Below are positions 5,718 through 11,773 of a stretch of 11,773 nucleotides of DNA, piece by piece. The notes below the pieces were generated by a model. That model was not told the origin of the DNA and did not search any database. It saw nothing but the letters and a program-made list of their open reading frames with translations. The stretch covers positions 1 to 11,773 of the forward strand of contig JAJQAS010000025.1 of NCBI GenBank assembly GCA_021203685.1, written 5' to 3'. The translations under genes were made by a program, and so were the position numbers. Each line of letters begins with the position of its first letter. Position 1 is the first letter of the stretch. This stretch comes from Clostridiales bacterium (GTDB lineage: Bacteria; Bacillota; Clostridia; Oscillospirales; Oscillospiraceae).

Positions 5718-7079
5718 ATGTGGGAGAAGATCAAGGACGCGCTGACGGAAGTCCTCATTGAAATACTGGAGCTGTGGGCCAGGTTCCAGGTCTATGCCGA
5801 GCGGGAGTGGGTAGCCTTTTTCAAGTGGAGCGCCTTTTCCATCGTGGTAGGCGTCGTGGTGGGCGTTGTAGGCGCGGCGTTCCACCATGCGGTGGAGTGG
5901 GCCACCGCCGCCCGGACTGCGTACCCCTGGCTGCTCTACCTGCTGCCGGTGGCGGGCCTGACCATCGCGGGGCTGTACCACCTGTTCAAAATGGACAACG
6001 ACGCCGGGACGGAGTTTGTGCTGGCCTCGGTGCGGGATGCCCGGAAGCTGCGCCTCACCATGGTGCCGCTGATCTTCGTCTCCACCGTGCTGACCCACCT
6101 GTGCGGCGGCTCCGCCGGGCGGGAGGGGGCTGCCCTCCAAATCGGCGGCGGCATCTCCGCCTGGCTGGGGCGGCGGCTCCACCTGGACGACCGGGACCGG
6201 CGCATCACCACCATGGCGGGCATGGCGGCGGGGTTCTCCGCCCTGTTCGGCACGCCGCTGGCAGCGGCGGTCTTCGCTATGGAGGTGGAGAGCGTGGGCG
6301 TCATGTACTACGCCGCCATCGTCCCCTGTTTCCTCTCCGCGCTGCTGGCCAGCATCGTCTCCGGCTTCTGCGGCGGGGAGGCCACCAGCTTTGTGGTCTT
6401 TAACGCGCCGGACCTGACGGTGCTCTCCATGGCGCAGATCGTGGTGCTGGGGGCGCTGTGCGGGATGCTGGCCAACATCTTCTGCCGGGTCATGCGGGGC
6501 GTTGGCACGGCCTACCGCCACTTTTTCCACAAGAGCTGGCAAAAGGCGCTGGTGGGCGGCTGTCTGGTGATTTTGCTGACACTGATTTTTGGCAGGGACT
6601 ACAACGGGGCGGGCATGAGCGTTATCTCCGCCGCCCTGGGCGGCAGCGCGGACACCTGGGCCTTCCTGCTGAAAATTCTCTTCACCGCCGTCACCCTGGG
6701 GGCGGGCTTCAAGGGCGGTGAGATCGTCCCCTCCTTCTTCATTGGGGCTACCTTCGGCTGCGTGGTGGCGCCGCTGCTGGGCCTCTCGGCCAGCTTCGGC
6801 GCGGCGGTGGGCATGGTCTCGGTGTTCTGTGGCGTGACCAACTCCCCCATGACCTCCATCCTGCTGGGCTATGAGCTGTTCGCCGGAGTGGGCGTGTCCC
6901 CGCTGGCTCTGGCGGTGGCGGTGAGCTATATGCTCTCTGGCTACACCGGCCTCTACCACGAGCAGAAAATCCTCTATTCCAAGACCAAGGCTGTTTACAT
7001 CAACAAAAGGGGCGACCAGGAGTATTTCAGCCGGGAACACGACCTGGACGACAACACGCAAAAGAAGGAGCAGTCGTAA
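5718..7079 (+). CDS. CLC-family anion channel/transporter with a non-canonical selectivity loop
   Basis: This is a membrane protein of 453 residues moving halide-type anions, expected as a homodimer. Family marks are G-G-S-A-G-R-E-G-A at 130-138, where Glu136 is the external gating glutamate, and G-F-K-G-G-E-I-V-P-S-F-F at 330-341 in the second anion loop. Hydrophobic segments run throughout from about residue 35 to 410. The charged C-tail (about 425-453) has no CBS domains. The usual G-S-G-I-P selectivity loop is replaced by D-N-D-A-G-T-E-F-V around 92-101. In the segment F-A-M-E-V-E-S (186-192) a Val stands where E. coli ClcA has its internal proton glutamate, as in channel-type CLCs. The ion (chloride or fluoride) and the mechanism cannot be settled from this. 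ATG 5718 follows GAGGG (5704-5708) by 9 nt. The frame is open much further upstream, but that stretch contains the tRNA and its terminator. Only a weak possible promoter (TTGTTT 5652 / TTGTAT 5675) is visible, and no fluoride riboswitch. Confidence 0.88.
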   Translation: MWEKIKDALTEVLIEILELWARFQVYAEREWVAFFKWSAFSIVVGVVVGVVGAAFHHAVEWATAARTAYPWLLYLLPVAGLTIAGLYHLFKMDNDAGTEFVLASVRDARKLRLTMVPLIFVSTVLTHLCGGSAGREGAALQIGGGISAWLGRRLHLDDRDRRITTMAGMAAGFSALFGTPLAAAVFAMEVESVGVMYYAAIVPCFLSALLASIVSGFCGGEATSFVVFNAPDLTVLSMAQIVVLGALCGMLANIFCRVMRGVGTAYRHFFHKSWQKALVGGCLVILLTLIFGRDYNGAGMSVISAALGGSADTWAFLLKILFTAVTLGAGFKGGEIVPSFFIGATFGCVVAPLLGLSASFGAAVGMVSVFCGVTNSPMTSILLGYELFAGVGVSPLALAVAVSYMLSGYTGLYHEQKILYSKTKAVYINKRGDQEYFSREHDLDDNTQKKEQS

Positions 7080-7113
7080 ACGCGCACCTTCCAAACGTTG
7101 AGATACAGAGTCA

Positions 7114-7154
7114 AAAAAGGGAACCACCCATGTCTGGCGGGTGGTTCCCTTTTT
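7114..7154. terminator. Bidirectional terminator between the CLC gene and truB
   Basis: The arms at 7114-7129 and 7139-7154 are perfect 16-bp complements (AAAAAGGGAACCACCC and its reverse complement) with a 9-nt loop. There is a T-run on each strand, so it can end the CLC transcript (+) and the truB operon (-). Confidence 0.9.
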
Positions 7155-7184
7155 CGCTGTTTCTTTCAGGCTGGTAGTATCTGA

Positions 7185-7219
7185 CTAATAGCTAACAGCT
7201 AATGGCTAGCAGCTTATTG
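7185..7219. repeat. Degenerate heptamer tandem array 1 (CTAAYRG family) abutting the truB stop
   Basis: Five successive 7-bp units are readable: CTAATAG, CTAACAG, CTAATGG, CTAGCAG, CTTATTG. The array ends at 7219, and the truB stop codon occupies 7220-7222, so the units begin directly after the stop on the minus strand. The same family recurs at 10074-10108 (opposite orientation) and 10166-10193. Confidence 0.7.
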
Positions 7220-8098
7220 TCATTCCGGCTCGAAAAAACTCTTGACGGTGCGCATTTCCCCGCCCTTTCGCTCTCCCAGCATGAGGAACGTGCCATCCGC
7301 GCCGTAGACCCGGAACCGCCCGTCCGCCCCCTCCAGCCGGAAGGGGTTGCCGTTGCGGCAGAGCCGTTCCTGCCGTCCGGAGACGGTGACTGCCGGGTAC
7401 CGGGCAAACAGCGTGTCGATGGGCCGGAGCAGTTCGCTCCCCTGGCCCTCCTCCACGGCGGCGGCCACCTGCCCCAGCGTGAGGGCGTCCGCCAGGGTGA
7501 ACCCCGCCGCCTGGATGCGCCGCAGGGCGGCCATGGCCCCGCCGCAGCCCAACGCCTGCCCGATGTCGTGGCAGAGGGTGCGGATGTACGTCCCCTTGGA
7601 GCAGCGCACCCGCAGGGCATAGGCCCCCGGTTCCAGTTCCTCCCCCAGCTCCAGGGCGTAGATGGTGACCGGGCGAGGTGGGCGCTCTACGGTCTTGCCC
7701 GCCCGGGCCAGCTGGTAGAGCTTTTTGCCGTTCCGTTTCAGGGCGGAGTACATGGGCGGCACCTGCAAAATGTCTCCCCGGAACCGGGGCAGCACCGCTT
7801 CGATGTCCGCCCGGGTGCAGGTGACGGGCCGCTGGTGTAAGATTTGCCCGGTGGTATCCTGGGTATCGGTCTCCAGCCCCAGCTGGAGAGTAGCCAGGTA
7901 CTCCTTCTCGCCGCCCTCCGCGAACTCCGCGCCCCGGGTGGCCCGGCCCACAAACACCGTCAGCACCCCCGTGGCCATGGGGTCCAGCGTCCCGGCGTGG
8001 CCCACCCGGCGCTCCCCCAACAGGCGGCGGAGTTTGGCGCAGACATCCATGCTGGTCCAGTCCTGGGGCTTGTCAATGATGATAATTCCGTTTGGCAT
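7220..8098 (-). CDS. truB: tRNA pseudouridine-55 synthase
   Basis: TruB isomerises U55 in the T-loop of elongator tRNAs to pseudouridine in the cytosol and also acts as a tRNA folding chaperone. The 292-residue product begins with G-I-I-I-I-D-K-P near 4-11 and carries the catalytic motif G-H-A-G-T-L-D-P-M-A-T-G-V-L, with Asp39 as nucleophile. It then has K-E-Y, a D-T-x-D-x-T-G-Q region, the P-P-x-Y-S-A-x-K segment, and C-S-K-G-T-Y-I-R-T-L. The C-terminal roughly 60 residues form a PUA-like domain. ATG 8098 is preceded by AGGAG (8102-8106) that sits just after the stop of the upstream DUF4375 gene; the gap is only 11 nt, so the two are cotranscribed. truB ends the operon: the riboflavin kinase gene ribF, which often follows truB in Firmicutes, is not next here, where a heptamer array and a strong terminator follow instead. 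Confidence 0.95.
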   Translation of the reverse strand: MPNGIIIIDKPQDWTSMDVCAKLRRLLGERRVGHAGTLDPMATGVLTVFVGRATRGAEFAEGGEKEYLATLQLGLETDTQDTTGQILHQRPVTCTRADIEAVLPRFRGDILQVPPMYSALKRNGKKLYQLARAGKTVERPPRPVTIYALELGEELEPGAYALRVRCSKGTYIRTLCHDIGQALGCGGAMAALRRIQAAGFTLADALTLGQVAAAVEEGQGSELLRPIDTLFARYPAVTVSGRQERLCRNGNPFRLEGADGRFRVYGADGTFLMLGERKGGEMRTVKSFFEPE

Positions 8099-8109
8099 AT
8101 TCTCCTGCC

Positions 8110-8652
8110 TTATCGTTCAAACAATTCCTGCAAATGCGCTCTGGCATACCGGACGCATAAGGCCCCCAGCGGCATTTTTCCATACAAATCAGAATAGGCG
8201 CTGTCAAAGACGTCCAGGGGGCATTGCTCACACTGCTCGCCGCAATGTACCATCTGGGCGGCTCCGGAACTGCCCAACTGATGCACGTCAACGCCCTGTT
8301 TGGTCACAACATCGTGGAACAGCGCCCGATACGGCTCCGCCCCCAGCGCGGTCAGCGCGTCCTCCAGATAGGGAACGTCTTCCGGCACGTTGTCAAAATA
8401 CTGGCACAGCCCGCCGTTTTGCACCTCCAGGTCAAAGAGGTACGCGGTGTACAGCGTCCGCTTTGCGCCGGGGGCAGCCAGCGCGTCATCGTCCAGGCGG
8501 GCGGTGACGCATTCCCACAGCTCCCCGTCAGAGAGGGCTGCGGCCTCTTCCAGGGTTGTGTTCCGCCAACGCTCTTTTGCCTCCTGCGCCGTTTTTTCAA
8601 TGGTTCGCAGCTCTTTGAGGAACGTCCACCCGGCTTTGAGAGGCTGCAACAA
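8110..8652 (-). CDS. DUF4375 (DMP19-like) protein, TTG start or frameshifted start
   Basis: The product is about 180 residues of unknown function. Residues 75-110 contain E-V-Q-N-G-G-L-C-Q-Y-F-D-N followed by a helix L-E-D-A-L-T-A-L-G-A. This is the N-G-G-x-x-Q-Y-F core and A-L-x-x-I/L-G-A helix of the DUF4375/DMP19-like family. The end, P-L-D-V-F-D-S-A-Y-S-D-L, also fits. Between them is an H-C-x3-C-x2-C cluster (136-144) that could bind a metal. There is no signal peptide or membrane helix. It sits between nrnA (10-nt gap) and truB (11-nt gap) in the same direction, so it is in the operon. The frame contains no ATG at its beginning: TTG 8652 or 8649 would be used. A well-spaced ATG at 8660, preceded by GAGG 7 nt upstream, is out of frame by one base across a G6 run. 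Either a TTG start, a slippage-controlled start, or a sequencing indel is possible. Confidence 0.7.
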   Translation of the reverse strand: MLQPLKAGWTFLKELRTIEKTAQEAKERWRNTTLEEAAALSDGELWECVTARLDDDALAAPGAKRTLYTAYLFDLEVQNGGLCQYFDNVPEDVPYLEDALTALGAEPYRALFHDVVTKQGVDVHQLGSSGAAQMVHCGEQCEQCPLDVFDSAYSDLYGKMPLGALCVRYARAHLQELFER

Positions 8653-8662
8653 CCCCCCATCG

Positions 8663-9616
8663 TCACGCCTCAGCGCACAGCACCTGCATAATGCTGTCGC
8701 AGACCACCTGCCGGGCGTGTTCCACGGTCCCGGCCACGCTGCCCCCGGCGGCGGCGGCGTGACCGCCGCCCCCCATCAGGGCGCAGATGTCGCTGGCGTT
8801 GATGTAGTTAGGATCAGTGCGCAGGGAGATCTTGCAGTTGCCGGGGGTCAGCTCCCGGATGGTGGCGGCGCAGCGCACCCCCTCGATGGCGGCGGCGAAG
8901 GAGGACAGCTCCTCGCAGTCCCCCTCGTCCGCGTCCACGCTGGCCTTGTCCGCCACGGTGATACAGCCGATGCAGATCTTCCCGCCCTCAAAGAACTGCT
9001 CGGAGGCCATGAGCTTGGCCTGCAGGCTCAGCTCCTTGAAGGATTTCGTCTGGAAAAAGTGCTTGTTCACCGGGGCAAAGTCGCCGTACTCCATCAGCTC
9101 CGCCGCGATGCGGTGGGTGGCGGGGCTGGTGTTGCTGTAGGCGAAGCAGCCGCAGTCGGTGGAAATGGCGATATACAGCGCCTGGGCGATGTCCTTGTTG
9201 AGGGGACAAAGCCCCTTGACGATGCGGTACACCACCTCCCCGGCGGCGGCGGCGTCCGGGTCCAGACAGGTCTCCTGGGCGTAAAAGGTGTTGCTGCCGT
9301 GGTGGTCAATGCAAAGCTCGGTCTTACCCCGATACGCCTGCTGCGGCCCCTCCGGGTACAGGTTCTCGGTGGCGATGTCCACCGCCACGATATGCTCCGG
9401 CACGTAGCCCTCCGGCGCCCAGCGGAAGGCCAGAAAGCCGTCGTAGGTACGGGTCACGCCGGGGTTGGGCAGGGTGTAGGCGGTCTTACCCAGCTGTTCC
9501 AGGGCCAGGCACAGGGCGGTGGCGCAGCCCAGGGTGTCTCCGTCCGGGCGGATGTGGGTCAGGACCAGAAAGTTGTCCCGCTCCCGGAACCATTGAATGG
9601 CCTGCTGCTCGGTCAT
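8663..9616 (-). CDS. nrnA: DHH/DHHA1 phosphoesterase, NrnA-type nanoRNase/pAp phosphatase
   Basis: NrnA-type enzymes degrade 2-5 nt RNA fragments and hydrolyse 3'-phosphoadenosine 5'-phosphate to AMP in the cytosol, using two Mn ions. The 317-residue protein has all DHH metal-binding motifs. These are H-I-R-P-D-G-D (H21, D25, D27), V-D-I-A with D80, D-H-H at 104-106, and S-T-D-C-G with D154. The C-terminal DHHA1 substrate motif G-G-G-G-H-A-A-A-A-G-G is at 282-292. Its start codon overlaps the rbfA stop by 4 nt (ATGA at 9613-9616), indicating translational coupling. The order rbfA-nrnA-truB is a recurring arrangement in Firmicutes and supports the NrnA assignment over other DHH enzymes such as GdpP, which would also have membrane and GGDEF parts. 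Whether it also acts on cyclic dinucleotide products is not visible. Confidence 0.92.
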   Translation of the reverse strand: MTEQQAIQWFRERDNFLVLTHIRPDGDTLGCATALCLALEQLGKTAYTLPNPGVTRTYDGFLAFRWAPEGYVPEHIVAVDIATENLYPEGPQQAYRGKTELCIDHHGSNTFYAQETCLDPDAAAAGEVVYRIVKGLCPLNKDIAQALYIAISTDCGCFAYSNTSPATHRIAAELMEYGDFAPVNKHFFQTKSFKELSLQAKLMASEQFFEGGKICIGCITVADKASVDADEGDCEELSSFAAAIEGVRCAATIRELTPGNCKISLRTDPNYINASDICALMGGGGHAAAAGGSVAGTVEHARQVVCDSIMQVLCAEA

Positions 9617-9990
9617 AGCGTGTCCTCCGTTTCCGCAGGGGCCTCGTCCGGCTGGATGTCCAGCTCGTTCATCATCTGAATGAGCCTGGCCCCCCGGTCG
9701 ATGGAATCGTCCGCGATGAATTGCAGCTCCGGGGTGTAGCGCAGGGTCATCCGGCGGCCCAGCTCCCGGCGCAGATAGCCCGCGCTGGATTTCAGGCCCC
9801 GCATGACCTCCTGCACGTCGCCCTTATCCAGCATGGAGACGTAGACCTTGCAATAGCGCAGGTCGGTGGTGGTGTCCACCCGCGTGATGGAAATGAGGCC
9901 CCGCACCCGAGGGTCTTTCAGTGTGGGGATCATGGACGCAAGCTCCCGCTTGATGTCGTCGTTGATGCGTCCAATGCGATAACTTGCCAT
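9613..9990 (-). CDS. rbfA: 30S ribosome-binding factor A
   Basis: RbfA binds the immature 30S subunit and assists late 16S rRNA 5'-end maturation. The 125-residue protein has the family opening R-I-x-R-I-N-D-D-I-K-R-E-L, then D-P-R-V-R-G-L-I-S-I-T-R-V near 26-38, and the KH-fold helix S-S-A-G-Y-L-R-R-E-L. It ends with the L-R-Y-T-P-E-L-Q-F-I-A-D-D-S-I strand-turn. The acidic tail is short. ATG 9990 is preceded by AAAGGAG (9998-10004) with a 7-nt spacer. It is the first gene after the 197-nt gap that follows infB, and it overlaps nrnA by 4 nt. A terminator-like hairpin ends about 30 nt upstream of its start, so its expression may depend on readthrough from infB. Confidence 0.95.
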   Translation of the reverse strand: MASYRIGRINDDIKRELASMIPTLKDPRVRGLISITRVDTTTDLRYCKVYVSMLDKGDVQEVMRGLKSSAGYLRRELGRRMTLRYTPELQFIADDSIDRGARLIQMMNELDIQPDEAPAETEDTL

Positions 9991-10017
9991 AACGATACTC
10001 CTTTGTTTGAAATAAGC

Positions 10018-10062
10018 AAAAGGGCGCGGAACACAGAATTGCCCTTCTGTATTCTGCGCCCT
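10018..10062 (-). terminator. Terminator-like hairpin between infB and rbfA
   Basis: On the minus strand AGGGCGC, GAA and ACAGAA (from 10062 down to about 10045) pair with TTCTGT, TTC and GCGCCCT (to 10021). This gives an 18-bp imperfect stem with one mismatch and one wobble, a 6-nt loop GGGCAA, then TTTTGC. It lies 126 nt after the infB stop and just before the rbfA Shine-Dalgarno, a position for termination or attenuation. The T-run is short, so it is likely partial. Confidence 0.6.
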
Positions 10063-10073
10063 CTGCGGTGTTT

Positions 10074-10108
10074 TTATTAGCTATTAGCCGTTAGCTGTTG
10101 GCTGTTAG
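10074..10108. repeat. Heptamer tandem array 2 (inverted orientation)
   Basis: The + strand units are TTATTAG, CTATTAG, CCGTTAG, CTGTTGG and CTGTTAG, the reverse complement of the CTAAYRG family of array 1. Together with array 3 it forms an imperfect inverted repeat around a roughly 57-bp core. That core holds a smaller GGCG..GTGC / GCAC..CGCC hairpin (about 10128-10156). Confidence 0.7.
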
Positions 10109-10165
10109 TCAAGCGCTGCCAGCGGATGGCGTAGTGCCTAAAAAGCAGCACCGCCAAGCGAAAGG

Positions 10166-10193
10166 CTAAAAGCTAAGAGCTAACAGCTCACTT
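10166..10193. repeat. Heptamer tandem array 3 overlapping the infB stop
   Basis: The units are CTAAAAG, CTAAGAG, CTAACAG and a divergent CTCACTT whose middle bases (10188-10190) are the infB stop codon. Like array 1, it begins right at the stop codon of a minus-strand gene and has the same orientation relative to it. Confidence 0.65.
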
Positions 10194-11773
10194 TGCGACT
10201 TCTTCCATCTGGAAGCACTCGAAAATGTCGCCGACCTTGATATCGGAGAACTTCTCCAGGGTGATGCCGCACTCGTAACCGGACTGCACCTCCCGGACGG
10301 AGTCCTTGAAGCGCTGGAGGCTGGCGATGGTGCCCTCGTGGATGACGATGCCGTCCCGCACCAGCCGCATTTGGGCGCTGCGGGTGACCTTGCCCTCCAG
10401 CACGTAGGAACCGGCCACGATGCCCACGTTGGTAATTTTGTACACCTGGCGGACTTCCACCCGGCCCAGTTCCACCTCTTTGAAGGTGGGGGCCAGCATA
10501 CCCTTCATGGCGGCTTCGATCTCCTCGATGCACTCGTAGATGACCCGGTACATCCGCATATCCACCTTGTTCCGCTCGGCCATGGCCTTGGCGGCGGGGT
10601 CGGGGCGGACGTTGAAGCCCACGATGATGGCGTTGGAAGTAGATGCCAGCATGATGTCGCTCTCGTTGACCGCGCCTACGCCGCCGTGGATGACCCGGAC
10701 CCGCACCTCGTCGTTGGAGAGCTTTTCCAGGTTCTGCTTGACGGCCTCCACGCTGCCCTGCACGTCGGCCTTGACGATGATGTTGAGGTCCTTGACCTCG
10801 CCCTCCTGGATTTGGGAGAACAGGTCGTCCAGGCTGACCTTCTTGGCGGTGGGAGCGGCGGCAGCGGCTTTCTGCTCCTGCTTGCGCTGCTCGGCCAGCT
10901 CGCGGGCCATGCGCTCGTCGGCCACGGCGTAGAAGTCGTCGCCAGCGCTGGGCACCTCGGCCATGCCGGTGATCTCCACAGGGACGGAAGGACCGGCGGC
11001 CTTCAGCCGTCTGCCACGGTAGTCGGTCATGGCCCGGACACGGCCCACAGCGGTCCCGGCGATGATGACGTCGCCCTGCTTCAGGGTGCCGTTCTGCACC
11101 AGCAGCGTAGCCACCGGGCCGCGGCCCTTGTCCAGCCGGGCCTCGATGACCGCGCCCTTGGCGGCGCGGTTGGGGTTGGCCCGCAGCTCCCGCATTTCAG
11201 CGGTCAGCAGCACCATCTCCAGCAGCTCGTCGATGCCCTCGCCAGTCTTGGCAGAGATGGGACACACAATGGTGTCGCCGCCCCAGTCCTCGGCCAGCAG
11301 GTCGTATTTGGTCAGTTCCTGCTTGATGCGCTCCGGGTCGGCTCCCGGCAGGTCCATTTTGTTGATGGCCACCACGATGGGGATACCGGCGGCCTTGGCG
11401 TGGTTGATGGCCTCCACGGTCTGGGGCATGATGCCGTCGTCCGCCGCCACCACCAGAATGGCGATGTCCGTGACCATGGCGCCCCGGGCGCGCATGGCGG
11501 TGAAAGCCTCGTGGCCGGGGGTGTCCAGGAAGGTGACGATTTTGCCGCCGGGCACCTTCACCTGATAGGCGCCGATGGCCTGGGTGATGCCGCCGGCCTC
11601 CCCGGCAGTGACGTTGGTAGAACGGATTTTGTCCAGCAGCGAGGTCTTGCCGTGGTCCACGTGGCCCATGACCACCACCACGGGGGCGCGGGGCTCCAGG
11701 TTCTCCTCGGCGTCCTCAGTGGTGTCGATGAGCTTCTCCTCGATGGTGACGACGACTTCCTTCTCCACCTTGC
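10188..11773 (-). CDS. infB: Translation initiation factor IF-2, C-terminal part (5' end outside window)
   Basis: IF-2 is the GTPase that places initiator fMet-tRNA on the 30S subunit and promotes subunit joining. About 527 residues are visible, open to the right edge; the GTG at 11768 is internal, since full IF-2 is normally 700-900 residues and the variable N-terminal region is missing. Counting from that codon, the G domain shows G1 G-H-V-D-H-G-K-T at 35-42, G2 around G-G-I-T-Q at 59-63, G3 D-T-P-G-H at 82-86, G4 N-K-M-D at 136-139 and G5 S-A-K at 172-174. The domain II barrel follows, then an Ala/Lys/Gln-rich linker near 290-310. Domain III has D-L-N-I-I-V-K-A-D-V-Q-G-S, and the C-terminal fMet-tRNA-binding domain has a Y-K-I-T-N-V-G-I-V-A-G-S-Y-V segment. 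It is the upstream gene of the rbfA-nrnA-truB cluster; nusA and its companions would be expected just beyond the window. Confidence 0.97.
   Translation of the reverse strand, partial: KVEKEVVVTIEEKLIDTTEDAEENLEPRAPVVVVMGHVDHGKTSLLDKIRSTNVTAGEAGGITQAIGAYQVKVPGGKIVTFLDTPGHEAFTAMRARGAMVTDIAILVVAADDGIMPQTVEAINHAKAAGIPIVVAINKMDLPGADPERIKQELTKYDLLAEDWGGDTIVCPISAKTGEGIDELLEMVLLTAEMRELRANPNRAAKGAVIEARLDKGRGPVATLLVQNGTLKQGDVIIAGTAVGRVRAMTDYRGRRLKAAGPSVPVEITGMAEVPSAGDDFYAVADERMARELAEQRKQEQKAAAAAPTAKKVSLDDLFSQIQEGEVKDLNIIVKADVQGSVEAVKQNLEKLSNDEVRVRVIHGGVGAVNESDIMLASTSNAIIVGFNVRPDPAAKAMAERNKVDMRMYRVIYECIEEIEAAMKGMLAPTFKEVELGRVEVRQVYKITNVGIVAGSYVLEGKVTRSAQMRLVRDGIVIHEGTIASLQRFKDSVREVQSGYECGITLEKFSDIKVGDIFECFQMEEVAK

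Noticed and set aside
10060..10112. Internal minus-strand promoter for rbfA using TTGACT at 10112-10107
   Set aside because: No acceptable -10 occurs 16-18 nt downstream; the nearest TA-rich hexamers are at spacings of about 20 and 27 and belong to the heptamer repeat.
7185..10193. CRISPR-like repeat
   Set aside because: Units are contiguous 7-mers without spacers and vary between copies; no cas genes are present.

Overview
The window reads as chromosomal DNA of a GC-rich Firmicute, most likely a gut Oscillospiraceae-type Clostridium (Flavonifractor / Pseudoflavonifractor / Lawsonibacter neighbourhood). The signs are strong G/C bias at third codon positions, sigma-A-type promoters, a CCA-encoding tRNA gene, a UVR-motif ClpC, a DUF2812 protein and a Firmicute-type infB-rbfA-nrnA-truB translation cluster. 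The genus is inference; family-level content is read from the sequence.

Left part (1-2766, + strand). A gene cut by the window edge ends at 506; its C-terminus resembles the RyR-like domain of clostridial accessory proteins. Xanthine phosphoribosyltransferase (xpt) follows, with its own extended -10 promoter and a leader too short for a purine riboswitch. A 352-base gap after xpt is not empty. It holds a promoter, a 16-bp hairpin followed by a T-rich run, a GC-rich foldable stretch, a second intrinsic terminator, and the promoter of the next gene. This is the best candidate for an unannotated small RNA. The next gene encodes a five-helix DUF2812 membrane protein.

Middle (2819-7154). A stand-alone clpC lies on the minus strand and converges on the DUF2812 gene. 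It has no ctsR-mcsA-mcsB partners next to it and no visible CtsR or CIRCE operator. Divergent from it are tRNA-Pro(GGG), with its own promoter and a long-stem terminator, and a CLC-family anion transporter with an unusual selectivity loop.

Right part (7114-11773, minus strand). Read in transcription order, infB (5' end outside the window), rbfA, nrnA, a DUF4375/DMP19-like gene and truB form a translation and RNA-maturation operon. The last four genes are tightly packed (4-nt overlap or about 10-nt gaps). The infB-rbfA gap is 197 nt and holds an intrinsic-terminator-like hairpin plus two opposed arrays of a degenerate 7-bp repeat. A third array of the same repeat sits exactly at the truB stop codon. 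A strong two-way terminator separates truB from the CLC gene.

No complete novel defence or mobile system is visible. The most interesting items are the stop-codon-associated heptamer arrays, the putative RNA locus after xpt, two G-homopolymers (a G10 tract inside the first AAA domain of clpC and a G6 tract that separates a well-placed ATG from the DUF4375 frame), and the DUF4375 gene embedded in the translation operon.
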